Assembly: GCF_002288925.2 (NCBI RefSeq)
Contig: NW_022098062.1
Span: 11,069,042-11,133,041 of the forward strand
DNA from: Delphinapterus leucas
Lineage: Eukaryota; Chordata; Mammalia; Artiodactyla; Monodontidae
DNA length: 64,000 nucleotides
Reading direction: 5' to 3'
Each line of letters opens with the position of its first letter. Within the stretch, counting starts at the first letter, position 1. The notes beneath the pieces are model-generated. The model was given only the letters and a program-made list of their open reading frames with translations. It was not told where the DNA came from and did not search any database. This document shows, one piece after another, positions 51,584-62,370 of the stretch. A program made the translations under genes and the position numbers.

Positions 51584-52860
51584 ACCATGGGAGATGTCTT
51601 TCTCTTCCATTATATTGATGGTATCCTGTTAAGCTCAGAGTCTAGTTTTAAAGTAGCAGCCGCATACTGCTGGTTCATCTGACTGCATGTGGATGGCTGG
51701 CAAGGACCCGGATTATCTACAAAATACAAGCATACTCCCAACCCACCACCCCGAAACAATTACAGACACAGGCTTTAGTGATATTAGCTCAGGTACGGGT
51801 TTGTAAGTTGGACATGGCCAGTTACCCAGAAGGGTTTGGCTGGGGCCTGTTGCAATGGCAAAATAATAAGAGTACCCTTGGGCTCCTGGTCCCAGCTACG
51901 GAAGGGGGCAGAGCAATGATACAGTGTGATGGAACAACAGCTATGGCCGTCTACAATGCAGCACAACAGGTAGAAGATCTTACAAAAGGCCTACTCGAGT
52001 TGTCGAGCAATGCAGAAAACCACTATTCTGCTCTAGAATGGCTGTGTGTGACATACAGGACCCCCATGGACATCAATCGCGACAAAGGAATCCACTTTAC
52101 TGGCCATGAGATTCAGGAATGGGCTGATATAAACGCCGAACACTGGCTTCTCCACCTGCCCTACAACCCCACTGTTGCCGGGCTAATTGAAAGGACGAAT
52201 GGTACTTAGTCAACCGCTGAGATGGATGCTCTCAACGTGTGGACCAGAGGCTAACTCAAGCCTTACAGACTACAGATGGACATCCCAGTGCTTACTCTCT
52301 GTTAACCTGGAGGCAACTAGTCAGCACAACCCAGGTTCAGCTGCTGACCACCGAAGGGCTGTTGTCAAACATGCATCAGGACAATCACTCCCTTTTGTCC
52401 TTGCTACAGGATCTACCCCCAGGAGAACACATTACAAAATGACCCTGGAACTGGCAGGTAAGTCCCTAGGAGTTTGGACTTGCTGCGCTGTGGGGACTAG
52501 GGTTAGAAAGGCACTTACACCTGTCTTCTTCCTGGCCCCACCTAAGGCTACGAAGGTAATTAACCCGGGCCCCCTACGGGAGAAAGGCACCATTACAGTA
52601 AGCCTGGGGTCTGTTGTTATAGCACCTCTCCACTTGGCACTGGCCGTGGGGACTGAGGGCGGACAGGCGGTGTGGTACTGCAGGCCAGGACGAAAACCAC
52701 AGGCAGGGATGGTGTTATCTCAGGGTGCTGTTACTGCTTGGATTTTGCTTAATGGTCATGATCGTCCCTGTATTGTGCCTGTTAAACATCTTACATTTTG
52801 TCCCTCGTCTGAGCAGAGGGAATCTGTTCATGGACTGGGTGACAGTGGCTTCACTGAGAA
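51584..52860 (+). pseudogene. ERV pol remnant (reverse transcriptase to integrase)
   Basis: Fragments in several frames. Near 51600-51650 a reverse-transcriptase active-site block reads FHYIDGILLSS, where the family has Y-x-D-D: the second catalytic Asp is Gly. At 52060-52200 an integrase-core-like stretch reads DKGIHFTGHEIQEWAD and NPTVAGLIERTNG, ending in a TAG. At about 52500-52600 a later block reads FFLAPPKATKVINPG, compatible with the integrase C-terminal region. Stops and frame changes separate the parts. Which ERV class it belongs to is not clear to me. Confidence 0.75.
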
Positions 52861-53060
52861 ATGAGTTCGGTTGCTGGGTCTACAGCAAGATGCCATTGTC
52901 ATCTGCTTTTGGACTTCCATGAAAAACTAACCCAATAAGTGCCTGGCTTCCTCTTTGTACTCTTTAGCTGCTGGTGTCTGTACTGCCTTTGTGGTATCTG
53001 GTTGCAGTGCTCCCTACATACCTAACCCCAGGAATATCGCAGGAGAGGGGGAACCAAGAT

Positions 53061-53481
53061 CGTAAGGGTCAGCCAGGGTGTGTAGGGGTGGAGTGTACGG
53101 TCAGGCCATTCAGGATGGCTGTTCTCTTGCTCTCTGTACATCCCCTGCTCAACCAGGCCCTGCTTCACTCAGGTGACTATCCAATTCTCTTAATCATAGG
53201 GCTTAATCAGTATCTACATGCTTGCCGCCTGCCCCAGGTGCTGGTTTCCCTGGTAACTGACAGCCGACATTACATCAATTCCCCTTATAAATGGTAGCCT
53301 CTTTTCCGCCCTCTGCCTGCCAGTTCGCAGTGGAGTGTTGCTCCAGGACCTTTTGCTTCAGACGTGTAAGAGCCCCCATCCCATAAACCATTGATGTCTC
53401 TGTCATTGTCTCCAGGTTCTTTCTTTGGTCTCGAGGCTGGGCAACTACAAGCCTTGCAGGCCTGTAGGGTGCAGCCCAGCA
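53061..53481 (+). repeat. Right LTR of the ERV
   Basis: Aligns with the left LTR from 'ggtcaggccattca' to 'gcagcccagca'. TATAAAT at 53286-53292; the poly(A) signal is changed to CATAAA at 53382-53387. Confidence 0.8.
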
Positions 53482-54234
53482 GGCCAGTATCCTGTCTTTC
53501 TCCACCCTGAATTCCCTTCAGGGCACATGGTCAGGCCAGCTACAGTGGCTGATGGCTTGTGGGTGGGCAATGTTCATTGTTTACTGAAATGGCAGGCAAA
53601 ATATTTTTGTCTGCAGTCATTGTTCCATGGTTTGATCAAGGATCAGTGCCATGCAAAGGACACTAAACACCTCAGGCCGATTCCAGGCCTATTGGAATTG
53701 ACCTTTACGACACAGGCACAGTCCTCCATTACCAGGTCATGAGGAACTCCCTGAGGCCATAGGTCTATGTAGGCAGCACTTTAAAAGGTAGCAGTAACTT
53801 AGTAGAGACCCTGTGATCATCTAGCTGTGGCCACAGATCCACATGGTTCAAAACGCTGGATGACTTTTTAGGCTCTGTGGCTCACTGTGGTAACTGCACT
53901 TACCTGTCTCTGAAGGTTAAACACCTGTCCTTTGCCACTCAGTCTCCATTATTTCCACTGAATTTAGGGAACCCAATTCCAACACCCCCACTGTCTTCTC
54001 CAGCAGCTGTGATGGAGTTCAAGGATGCTTGTCTCATCTCACCAATTCATTTCTTAATACCTTAGTGAAAGGCGCGTCTTTTAGCCTTCACAGGTGGTAC
54101 AGGTAGGGAAGGCTGAGCAGGATGCATCTAACAGATCCATTCTAATTCATTCATTTCCTGGATCCTTAGGATTCCTTTATTGATGACCTTATGCCCGGGG
54201 AAGACCTGGCATTTCGACCTCATTAATTGTAGGC
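53482..54234. other. Intergenic, possibly an older ERV interior
   Basis: Contains text such as 'catggtcaggccagctacag' and 'aggccgattccaggcctatt', reminiscent of old ERV-L/MaLR interior sequence in reverse. If it and 49480-50010 belong to one relic, the ERV at 51009-53481 inserted into it. Weak. Confidence 0.35.
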
Positions 54235-54390
54235 AGGTGGTTCTCACAATCAACTGAAGGGCTTGTAAAACACAAATTGCTGGGCCCTTGCCCCCATAGT
54301 TTCTGATTCAGGAGGTCTGGGTTGGGATTTGAGAATCTGCAATTCTAAGAACACCCAGGGAAATTCTTAAGAACCCCTGCTGTAGGTCAC
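54235..54390 (+). repeat. MER5A-like hAT DNA transposon relic
   Basis: 'ggtggttctcacaatcaact', 'cttgtaaaacacaaattgct', 'agtttctgattcaggaggtc' and 'tgagaatctgcaattctaag' follow the MER5A order. No terminal repeats readable. Confidence 0.75.
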
Positions 54391-54982
54391 CAATAAGTCC
54401 AGGCTTTAATTAGGCAATTTAACAAACGATAAGTGCTACTCGAGTTTGTTTCAGCCAAAATATTAGGTGACCGCACCCATGTGGTGGATGGAGTTTGACT
54501 CGATCAAGCCTTCTATTCCATCCCTTCTAGTCCTATGTGTTGGTAATTCACTCCCATGTGTATCCCCCTAGGTTCTTGCTAATATAGATTAGCAAGATCT
54601 TGTAACTCTTTGATGTATATAGGGTTGTTCCTCTCTGAGTGGGTTACCTTAGGGTCTCATCTTGGGCCTGGAGGCGAAGAGAGGTGGTGCCTGAGAAGAC
54701 AGCTTGTGAGACAATCAGCTATTGCGGATACAGACTTTACGTAAAGAGAAAAGTCTACTCCTTGGTAGGTGGGATTGAGCAGGGTTGGGAAAGTTGGAGG
54801 TGATGTATTGAGGGGAATTTGGAGCCTCAGAGGTTTACTTCAGACACTAAGAAACTTTATTCACCCTACAACATTAGAATCTGCAAATGTCCCCAGCCCA
54901 ACCTAATTCCAAGAGAGACATTAGTTTCAATAAATGAAATTAATGTTTTTACCGTTCTATAACTTTATTGGAAAATCAGCAA

Positions 54983-55319
54983 TTAGTTCTCATCCACACT
55001 AACTGTAGATTTTTGAAAGTGGTGACAGGTACATAGGTACCAATGTATAGAGCTTGTTTGAATCTTCATTACATTTTCTCGACAACCGCACACGGGTAAG
55101 GTATGGGACATTCCTTATTCCTTTGGTCCAAACAGCTCTGAGCGTGATGTCAATGCGTACATGTGGAGTTCCCATCTCCTTCCAGATTTCTTTGAGTGCC
55201 GGAGGGGCATCCTTCTTGAAACCCACTCCGTGAACGTTGATAGTGTATTCTCTGGTTACCACCTTGTTCATGGCGGACCGGCCCTTCTTCTTCTTGTCAC
55301 CCTTCTTTGCAGGAGCCAT
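54983..55319 (-). pseudogene. RPL31P: Processed pseudogene of ribosomal protein L31
   Basis: Minus strand, intronless. Starts ATG at 55319 with [20 protein letters not shown] and [10 protein letters not shown]; continues with [26 protein letters not shown] and [11 protein letters not shown]. Compared with RPL31 as I remember it (125 aa), four internal deletions of about 4, 4, 1 and 3 codons keep the frame. A 1-bp loss near LVTYVPV then shifts it, ending at a stop at 54999-55001; DNA homology continues to the original stop at 54983. An AATAAA (54964-54969 on the complement) follows in the 3' UTR. Lack of introns, substitutions such as [10 protein letters not shown] and the frameshift mark a retrocopy, not the working gene. 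Confidence 0.93.
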
Positions 55320-55358
55320 CCTGCCGGGCCATAAAACAAACTTTTTACTTTAGAATAG

Positions 55359-55495
55359 ATGTACTTAGTTCTTTAGTTAGTTCTTTACCTATGCTGCACG
55401 GCATGCAGGATCTTAGTTCCCAGACCAGGGATCGAACCCAGGCCCTCTGCAGTGGAAGCGTGGAGTCCTAACCACTGGACTGCCAGGGAATTCCC
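55359..55495 (-). repeat. Short-form cetartiodactyl SINE
   Basis: Antisense, ending 'ggactgccagggaattcc', with body 'cagaccagggatcgaaccca'. Target-site duplication tagaatag at 55351-55358 and 55496-55503. It sits just upstream of the RPL31 retrocopy. Confidence 0.88.
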
Positions 55496-55588
55496 TAGAA
55501 TAGTTTTAGATTTACAGAAAAGTTGCAAAGGTAGTACAAAGAGTTTTCATGCACCCCACACCAAGTTTCCCCTATAATTAATAGCTTA

Positions 55589-55661
55589 TTGTGTTGGCCA
55601 AAAAGTTCGATTGGGTTTTTCTGCAAGGGAAAAACCCAAATGAACTTTTTGGCCAACCCAA
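55589..55661. mobile_element. Mariner-type palindromic MITE
   Basis: A 73-bp near-perfect inverted repeat: the left arm ttgtgttggccaaaaagttc mirrors the right arm gaactttttggccaacccaa with one mismatch, around a small centre 'ctgcaaggg'. Flanked by TA on both sides (55587-55588 and 55662-55663), the mariner target. Non-autonomous. Confidence 0.9.
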
Positions 55662-55663
55662 TA

Positions 55664-56440
55664 CATTTGTATGGCACATCGGTTGCAATTGATGAACCAA
55701 CACTGATACATTATTAGTAACTAAAGCCCACCCTTTAGTTACTAAAAGATTTCCTCAGTCTTTCACTTATGCCCTTCTTTGTTCCACGAGCCCACATTGC
55801 ATTTAGCTGTAACACCTCCTTAGGCTCCCCTTGGCTGTGACAGTTTCTCAGACTTTTCTTGTTTTTGAGGCCCTTGGTAGTTTTGAGGCATATTGGCCAG
55901 CCATTTTTAGAATGTCCCTCAATTTGGGGTGTCTGATGTTCTTCTCATGGTTATATTGGAGTTGTGGATTTGGAGGAGGAAGACCACAGAGGTAAAGTGC
56001 TGTTCTCATTACATCATATCAAGGACACATATGTCATCATGGCTTTTTACTCTTGATCCTGACCAGGATCACCTGGCTGAGTCATGTTTGTCAGGTTTCT
56101 CTGCCATCAAGCGATTCTTTTCCTCTCCCCTTTCCATAATGTCCTCTTTGGAAAGAAGTCACTATGTACAGCCCACACGTAGAAGAGTGGAGAAGGTTCA
56201 AGGTTTCTAGCCTGGTTTATGTATGCCCAAATGCCCCATCCCATATCTCAGGGGCTCCTCCCTCCCTACCAGTTTTCTGTGATGTGAGAGACCTGGTAGG
56301 TTGTGCATTCCAACTGGTGCTGTGGCTCCATAATCCTTACCATCAGACCCAGGTCTTGGTCTTCAGCTGTCTGTGCCCTATCACTACATATGACTCCTTC
56401 AAAGCTTCCCTTAAGGCCTTCTGGTTCTCTCTGCATGCTC
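55664..56440. other. Intergenic, no gene recognised
   Basis: Probably LINE-derived antisense text ('gaccaggatcacctggctga', 'aggtaaagtgctgttctcat') but too decayed to name firmly. No conserved frame. Confidence 0.45.
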
Positions 56441-56444
56441 TATT

Positions 56445-57631
56445 TTTTCTTAAGAGCTTTACTTAGGTATAACTGACCTACAATAAATTGCACATATTTA
56501 GACTGCTTAATTTAATATTTTAACATGTATACACCTGTGAAACCATCATCACAGTCAAGATAATGAACACATTTATCACTCCCAGAAGTTTCCTCATGTA
56601 ACTTTATAACCTTCCCCTCCTTCCCACCTCTTCCCCAATAGGCAACCACTGACCTGCTTCTTGTCCCTGTAAGAGTGCATTTTCCAGAATTTTATTGTTT
56701 ATTTTATTATTTTTAAAAAATTAAAATACAGTTGATGTACAATATTGTTAGCCTCATGTATACTACATGATTATCTGACATTTGCATACATTAGGAAATG
56801 ATCACCATGGTAAGTCTAGTAACCATCTGTCCCCATACAATGTAATTACAATATTATTGACCATATTCCTTATGCTGTATATTCCATCCCATGGCTTATT
56901 TATTTTATAAGTAAAGATTTGTATCGCTTACTTCCCTTCACCTATTTCACCCATACCACCTTCCCCTCTGGCAACCACCAGTTTGTTCTCTGTACCTATG
57001 AGTCTGTTTCCATTTTGTTTTGTTTTGTTTTTTAGATTCCACATATAAGTGAGATCATACAGTATTTGTCTTTCTCTGTCTGACTTACTTCAGTTAGCAT
57101 AATATCCTCTAGATCCATCCATGTTGTTACAAATGGCAAGATGTTTTTCTGGTTGAGTAATATCCCATTCACCACATGTTTATCCATTCTTCTATTGATG
57201 GACACTTAAGTTGCTTCCGTATCTTGGTTATTGTAAATAATGTTGCAGTGAACATTGGTGTGCATTTATTGTTTTGAATTAGTGTTTTTGTTTTCTTTGG
57301 GTAAATTACCCAGAAGTGAAATTGCTGGATCATGTGGTAGTTCTAGTTTTAAAATTAGGGGGGAAACCCCATACTGTTTTCCACAGAGGCTGCACCAATT
57401 TAAAATCCCGCCAACAGTGCACAAAAGTTCCCTTTTCTCCACATCCTCGTCAACAATTGTTATTCGTTGTCTTTTTGATGATAGCCATTCTGGCAGGTGT
57501 GAGGTGGTGTCTTATTGTGGTTTTGATTTGCATTTCCCTGGTGATTAGTGATGTTGAGCATCTTTTTGGGTGTCTGTTCTGGCCATCTGTGTCTTCTTTG
57601 GAGAAGTGTCTATTCAGGTCCTCTGCTCATT
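56445..57631 (-). repeat. L1 LINE, antisense, 3' part
   Basis: Reverse L1 3' UTR and ORF2 tail: 'acagttgatgtacaatattg', 'agattccacatataagtgag', 'gatggacacttaagttgctt', 'aaattgctggatcatgtggt', 'tttgatttgcatttccctgg'. The first 250 bases may belong to an older L1. Confidence 0.85.
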
Positions 57632-57996
57632 TAAAAATTTTTTAAAAATTTTTATTTTTGGCTGCATGGGGTCTTAGTTGCAGCATGTGGGATCTTCATT
57701 GAGGTGTGAGGTATGTTTTGTTGCAGCGCATGGGCTCTTCATGTTGGCGCACGGGGTTCTCTCTAGTTGTGGCGTGCGGGTTTTCTCTCTAGTTGTGGTG
57801 TGCAGGCTCCAAAGTGCGAGGGCTCTAGTTTGTGGCATGCAGGCTCTCTAGTTGGGGCGCGCAAGATCAGTAGTTGTGGCATGTGGGCTTAGCTGCCCTG
57901 TGGCATGTGGGATCTTAGTTCCCTGACCAGGGATCGAACCCACACCCCTTGCATTGTAAGGTGGATTCTTTACCACTGGACCACCAGGGAAGTCCA
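57632..57996 (-). repeat. Long-form SINE inserted in L1
   Basis: Antisense: T-rich tail, 'ggctgcatggggtcttagtt', and end 'ggaccaccagggaagtcc'. L1 text stops at 'cctctgctcat' before it and resumes with 'tgcccattttttaatcagg' after the adjacent second SINE. Confidence 0.88.
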
Positions 57997-57998
57997 TG

Positions 57999-58204
57999 CC
58001 CTTTTTTTTTTTGCGGTACACGAGCCTCTCACTGTTGTGGCCTCTCCCGTTGCGGAGCACAGGCTCCAGACGTGCAGGCTCAGCGGCCATGGCTCACGGG
58101 CCCAGCCGCTTTGTGGCATGTGGGATCTTCCCGGACCGGGGCACGAACCCGTGTCCCCTGCATCGGCAGGCGGCCTCTCAACCACTGCACCACCAGGGAA
58201 GCCC
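57999..58204 (-). repeat. Cetacean-type SINE next to the previous SINE
   Basis: Antisense, complete, with target-site duplication ccatgccc at about 57995-58002 and 58203-58210. Inserted exactly at the border between the first SINE and the L1. Confidence 0.9.
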
Positions 58205-59129
58205 CATGCCCATTTTTTAATCAGGTTGTTTGTTTTTTGATGTTGTCTGAGTTCTTTGTATGGTTTGGATATTAACCCCTTATTAGATATATTATTTACA
58301 AATATCTTCTCCCATTCAGTAGGCGACCTTTTCATTTTGTTGATAGTTTCCTTCGCTATGCAAAACCCTAGTTTGATGTAGTGTCATTTGCTTATTTTTG
58401 TTTTTGTTTCCCTTGCCTGAGGAGACAGATCCAAAAAAATGTTAAGACCTACAACAAAAAGCATACTACCTGTGTTTCCTTCTAGAATTTTTATGCTTTC
58501 AGATCTTACATTTAAGTCTTTAATCCATTTTGAGTTTATTTTTGTATATGGCTTAAGAAAGTAGTCCAGTTTGATTCTTTTGCATATAGCTGTCCAGTTT
58601 TCCCAACACCATTGATTAAAGAGGCTTTTCCCCCACTCTATATTCTTACCTCCTTTGTCATTGATTAATTGACCATATAATCGTGGGTTTATTTCCAGGC
58701 TCTCTATTCTGTTCCATTGATCTGCTTTTGTGCCAGTACCATACTGTTTTGATTACTGTAGCTTTGTAGTATAGTTTGAAATCAGAGAGATAATACCTCT
58801 AGCTTTGTTATTCTTTCTCAAGATTAATTTGTATATTAGGGATCTTTTGTGTTTCCATACAAATTTTAGAATTATTCTAGTTCTGTGAAAAATGTCTTTG
58901 GTAATTTGATAGGGATTGCATTGAATCTGTAGATTGCCTTGTGTAGTATGATCATTTTAACAGTATTAAATCTTCTAATCCACGAGCACAGTATATTTTT
59001 CCCTCTGTTTGTATCCTCTTCACTTTCTTTCATCAACATCTTATAGTTTTCAGAGTTAGATTTATTCCTAGGTACTTCATTCTTTATGATGCAACTATAA
59101 ATGGGGCTGTTTTCTTAATTTCTCTTCCT
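58205..59129 (-). repeat. L1 LINE ORF2, antisense, continued
   Basis: Reverse ORF2: 'gggtttatttccaggctctc', 'attactgtagctttgtagta', 'tagggattgcattgaatctg', 'gttagatttattcctaggta'. Same copy as 56445-57631. Confidence 0.88.
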
Positions 59130-59387
59130 TTCTTTCTTTCTTTTTTTTTTTTTGGCCGCACTGGGTCTTCATTGTGGCGTGCAGTCTTCTCTCTAGTTGC
59201 GGTACGAGGGCTGCTCTCTAGTTGTGGTGCATGGGCTCCTCTAGTTGTGGCCTGTGGGCTTCTCATGGCAGTGCATGGACTTAATATCCCACATGCTGCG
59301 GGGCAACTAGTTCCCCCACTAGGGATTGAACCTGCAACCCCTGCATTGGAAGGAGAATTCTTAACCACTGGACCACGGGGGAAGTCC
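59130..59387 (-). repeat. Long-form SINE inserted in L1
   Basis: Antisense: T tract, 'ggccgcactgggtcttcatt', end 'ggaccacgggggaagtcc'. Target-site duplication ttaatttctctt at 59115-59126 and 59388-59399. Confidence 0.9.
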
Positions 59388-59895
59388 CTTAATTTCTCTT
59401 TCTGATAGTACATTATTAGTGTATAGAACTACAACAGCTTTCTATATAATTTTGTACCCTGCAACTTTACCGGATTCATTTTTGTTCTAATAGTTTTTTG
59501 ATAACATCTTGAGGATTTTCTATGTCTTGTCACCTGCAAACAGTGACAGTTTTACTTCTTCCTTTCTGACTTGGATTCCTTTTATTTCTTGTGTGATTGC
59601 TGTGGCTATGACTTCCAATACCATGTTGAATAAAATTGGCGAGAGTGGGCATCTTTGTCTTGTTACTGATTTTAGAGGAAATGACCATTAAGTATGATGT
59701 TGGATGTGGGTTTGTCATATATGGCATTTATTATGTTGAGATGTATTCATTCTATACCCACTTTGTTGAGGGTTTTTATCATAAATAGATGTTGAATTTT
59801 GTCAAAAGCTGTTTCTGCCCTATTGAGATGATCATATGATTTTTATTCTTCAGTTTCTTAATGTGGTGTATCACATGGATTGATTTTCAGATCTT
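59388..59895 (-). repeat. L1 LINE ORF2, antisense, continued
   Basis: Reverse ORF2: 'acaacagctttctatataat', 'aatagttttttgataacatc', 'ggcgagagtgggcatctttg'. Continues the same element. Confidence 0.87.
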
Positions 59896-60138
59896 GGGTT
59901 TTTTTAACTGAAGTATAGTTGATTTACAATGTTGCATTAGTTTCGGGTGTTCAGCAAAGTGATTCAGTTATACATATATATGTATGTCTATCCTTTTTCA
60001 GATTGTTTTCTCTTATAGGTTATTACAAAATATTGAGTATAGTTCCCTGTGCTATACAGTAGGACCTTGTTGGTTATCTATTTTATGTATAATAGTGTGT
60101 ATATGTTAATCTCAAACTCCTAATTTATCCCTCCCCCC
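59896..60138 (-). mobile_element. Second L1 3' end inserted inside the first
   Basis: About 243 bp of L1 3' UTR in reverse ('tttaactgaagtatagttga', 'gtgctatacagtaggacctt') interrupts ORF2 text. The host sequence is duplicated on both sides: gattttcagatctt at 59882-59895 and gatttgcagatttt at 60139-60152 (two mismatches). Confidence 0.88.
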
Positions 60139-62105
60139 GATTTGCAGATTTTCAACCATGCTTGCATCCTGGGATAAATCCCACTTGATCATGGTGTTTG
60201 ATCCTTTTAATGTATTGTTGAATTTGATTTGCTAATATTTTGTGGAGAATTTTTGAATCTATGTTCATCAGTGATATTGGCCTGTAATTTTCTTTATTGT
60301 GGTATCTTCAGAATTTTATTTTTTATATGGATGATACAGTATGTACTCTTTTTGTCTAGCTACTTTTACTCATCACTGCTATTTTGAGATTTGTTCAGGT
60401 TGTTTTGTGTATCAATAATTCATTTTTATTGCTGAAAAGTATTCCATTGTTTGGGTATATCACAATTTGTTTATCTATTTACCCATCGATGAATAGTTAG
60501 GTTGTTCCCACTTTTTGGCTATTACCAATAAAGCTGCTGTGAACATTCATATACAAGACTTCATATGGACAAACACTTTTGTTTTCCTTGTGTAAACATG
60601 TAAGAGTAAAATGGCTGGATCATATGGTAGGTGTGTTTATTTTTGAAAACAGACTGGCAATTTCTTAAATAGTTGTACAACTATACATTCCCACAAGCAG
60701 TGTAAGAGAGTTCCAACTGTCTTTTAGATATTAATATTAGTCATTCTAATAGATGTGTAGTAGTAACACATTTAATGTGATTAATGAAAATGTTAGGTTT
60801 ACACCTGTCATTTTGCTACATATTTTCTATTGTTCCATCTGTACTTTTGTACATTTAAAAATTTTTCAGCCTTCTTTTGAATGAACTGAGTCTTATTTAT
60901 GATTCCATTTTATTTCTTTTTTTGGCTTATTAGCTATAACTCTTTGGTTATTTTAGTGGCTGCTTTAGTGTTTACAGCATGCATCATTAAAATGATCACA
61001 GTCTACTTTCAAGTGATATTATACCACTGTAAGTATTGAATAAGAATCTTACAATAGTATGCCTCCATTCCTTCTGTTCTGACTTTCTGCTATCATTAGC
61101 ATATATTTTCCTTTTACATGTGTTATAAATCCCACACTACATTTTTATTATCTTTGTTTAACAATCAATTACCTTTTAAAAGTATTAAAATACAAATTAA
61201 AATATCTTATATGTTTACCCATGTAATTACCCTTTTCAGTGCTTTTTATTTCCTTGGTGTAGATCCATATTTCCATGTGATATCATTTCATTTTGGCTTT
61301 TCCCTTTAACACTTCCTACAATGTGGGTCTGATGGTGATGAATTCTTTCAGTTTTTTATGTATGAAAATTTCTTAAGCCTTTATTTTTGAAATGTATTTT
61401 AATGAGTATAGAATTCTAGATTGACATTTTTTTTTCTTTCAGTGCTTTAAAGGTGTTGCCCTACTGTCTTCTGTTAACAATTCTTTCTACTAAGAAATCT
61501 ACATCATTTTTATCTTTGTTCCCCTGTACATAATGTGTCGCTTTTTCTGGTTGCTTTTAAGATTTTCTATTTATCATAGGTTTTGAGCAATTTGATTATG
61601 ATATACCCTGTAGTTTTCTTCATATTTCTTGTGCTCAGAGTTCATTAAGCTTCTTGAATCTGTGGGTTTATAGTTTTAATCAAATTAAAGATTTGGGGAC
61701 CATTATTTGTTCAAAAAATTTTTCCATCCCTCCCTCTTCATCTCCTTTGGAGACACCTGCTACACAGATATTAGGTCACTTGAAATTGTCCTATAGCTCA
61801 CTGAAACTCTGTTCATTAAAATATTTTTGCATTTTGGATAGTTTCTATTGCTATATCTTCAAGTTCATTAATCTTTCAAATCTGCCATCAATCCCCTCCA
61901 GTATGTTTTTCATCTCAGTCATTGTAGTTTTCATCTCTAGAAGTTTAATTTGATTTTTAAAAAATGTTCTTGTCTAGCTAATTCTAACATCTGGGTCAGT
62001 TCTGACTTACTGATTATTCGCTATATTATGGGTCCTATTTTTCCTGCTTCTTTGCGTGCTTTCTTGTTATTAATAAGCTGCCAGACATTATGAATTTTAC
62101 TTTGG
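60139..62105 (-). repeat. L1-derived sequence, antisense, older pieces
   Basis: 60139-60300 continues the interrupted ORF2 ('catgcttgcatcctgggata'). From about 60300 an older L1 3' end follows ('gtattccattgtttgggtat', 'aaaatggctggatcatatgg'). From about 60950 to 62105 there is old L1 text ('tttcaagtgatattatacca'). Boundaries approximate. Confidence 0.65.
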
Positions 62106-62106
62106 G

Positions 62107-62145
62107 TGCTGGATTTTTTATAAATATATATATATATATATATAT

Positions 62146-62180
<35 letters not shown>
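62107..62180 (+). repeat. (TA)n(TG)n tail of the adjacent SINE
   Basis: About 30 bases of ta units followed by about 30 bases of tg units, directly joined to the SINE at 62181, in the position of the usual A tail (T on this strand). Confidence 0.9.
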
Positions 62181-62182
<2 letters not shown>

Positions 62183-62370
62183 TACACGGCCCTCTCACTG
62201 TTGTGGCCTCTCCCGTTGCGGAGCACAGGCTCCGGACACGCAGGCTCAGCGGCCATGGCTCACGGGCCCAGCCACTCCACGGCATGTGGGATCTTCCCGG
62301 ACCGGGGCACGAACCCGCGTCCCTTGCGTCGGCAGGCGGACTCTCAACCACTGTGCCACAAGGGAAGCCC
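62181..62370 (-). repeat. Cetacean-type SINE with microsatellite tail
   Basis: Antisense, 'ggtacacggccctctcactg' to 'gccacaagggaagccc'. The flanking word gattttttat occurs at 62111-62120 and 62371-62380, the likely target-site duplication. Confidence 0.9.

Larger units (their letters stand above)
51009..53481 (+). mobile_element. Endogenous retrovirus, internally deleted, two LTRs
   Basis: Two related LTRs (51009-51454 and about 53061-53481) flank only 1.6 kb of interior. Each has a TATA-like TATAAAT and a poly(A) region. The interior shows decayed pol text and nothing recognisable as gag or env, so it cannot be a working virus. A purine-rich run (aggagagggggaacc, 53041-53055) before the right LTR could be the polypurine tract. 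No clear target-site duplication is visible; the LTR ends are therefore approximate. Confidence 0.8.

Noticed and set aside
51778..52209. 143-codon frame as a host gene
   Set aside because: Its text is retroviral pol (integrase-like DKG..HFTGHEIQEWAD and LIERTNG), lies between two LTRs and ends at a stop.
54999..55319. A functional RPL31 gene
   Set aside because: Intronless, with internal deletions in a highly conserved protein and a C-terminal frameshift; fits a retrocopy.
57848..58335. Recurring 60-120-codon frames containing RNGRGHNSE or GAVVESPPADAGD, seen at about ten places in the window
   Set aside because: Both peptides come from the two strands or frames of the cetacean SINE and repeat wherever it is inserted.
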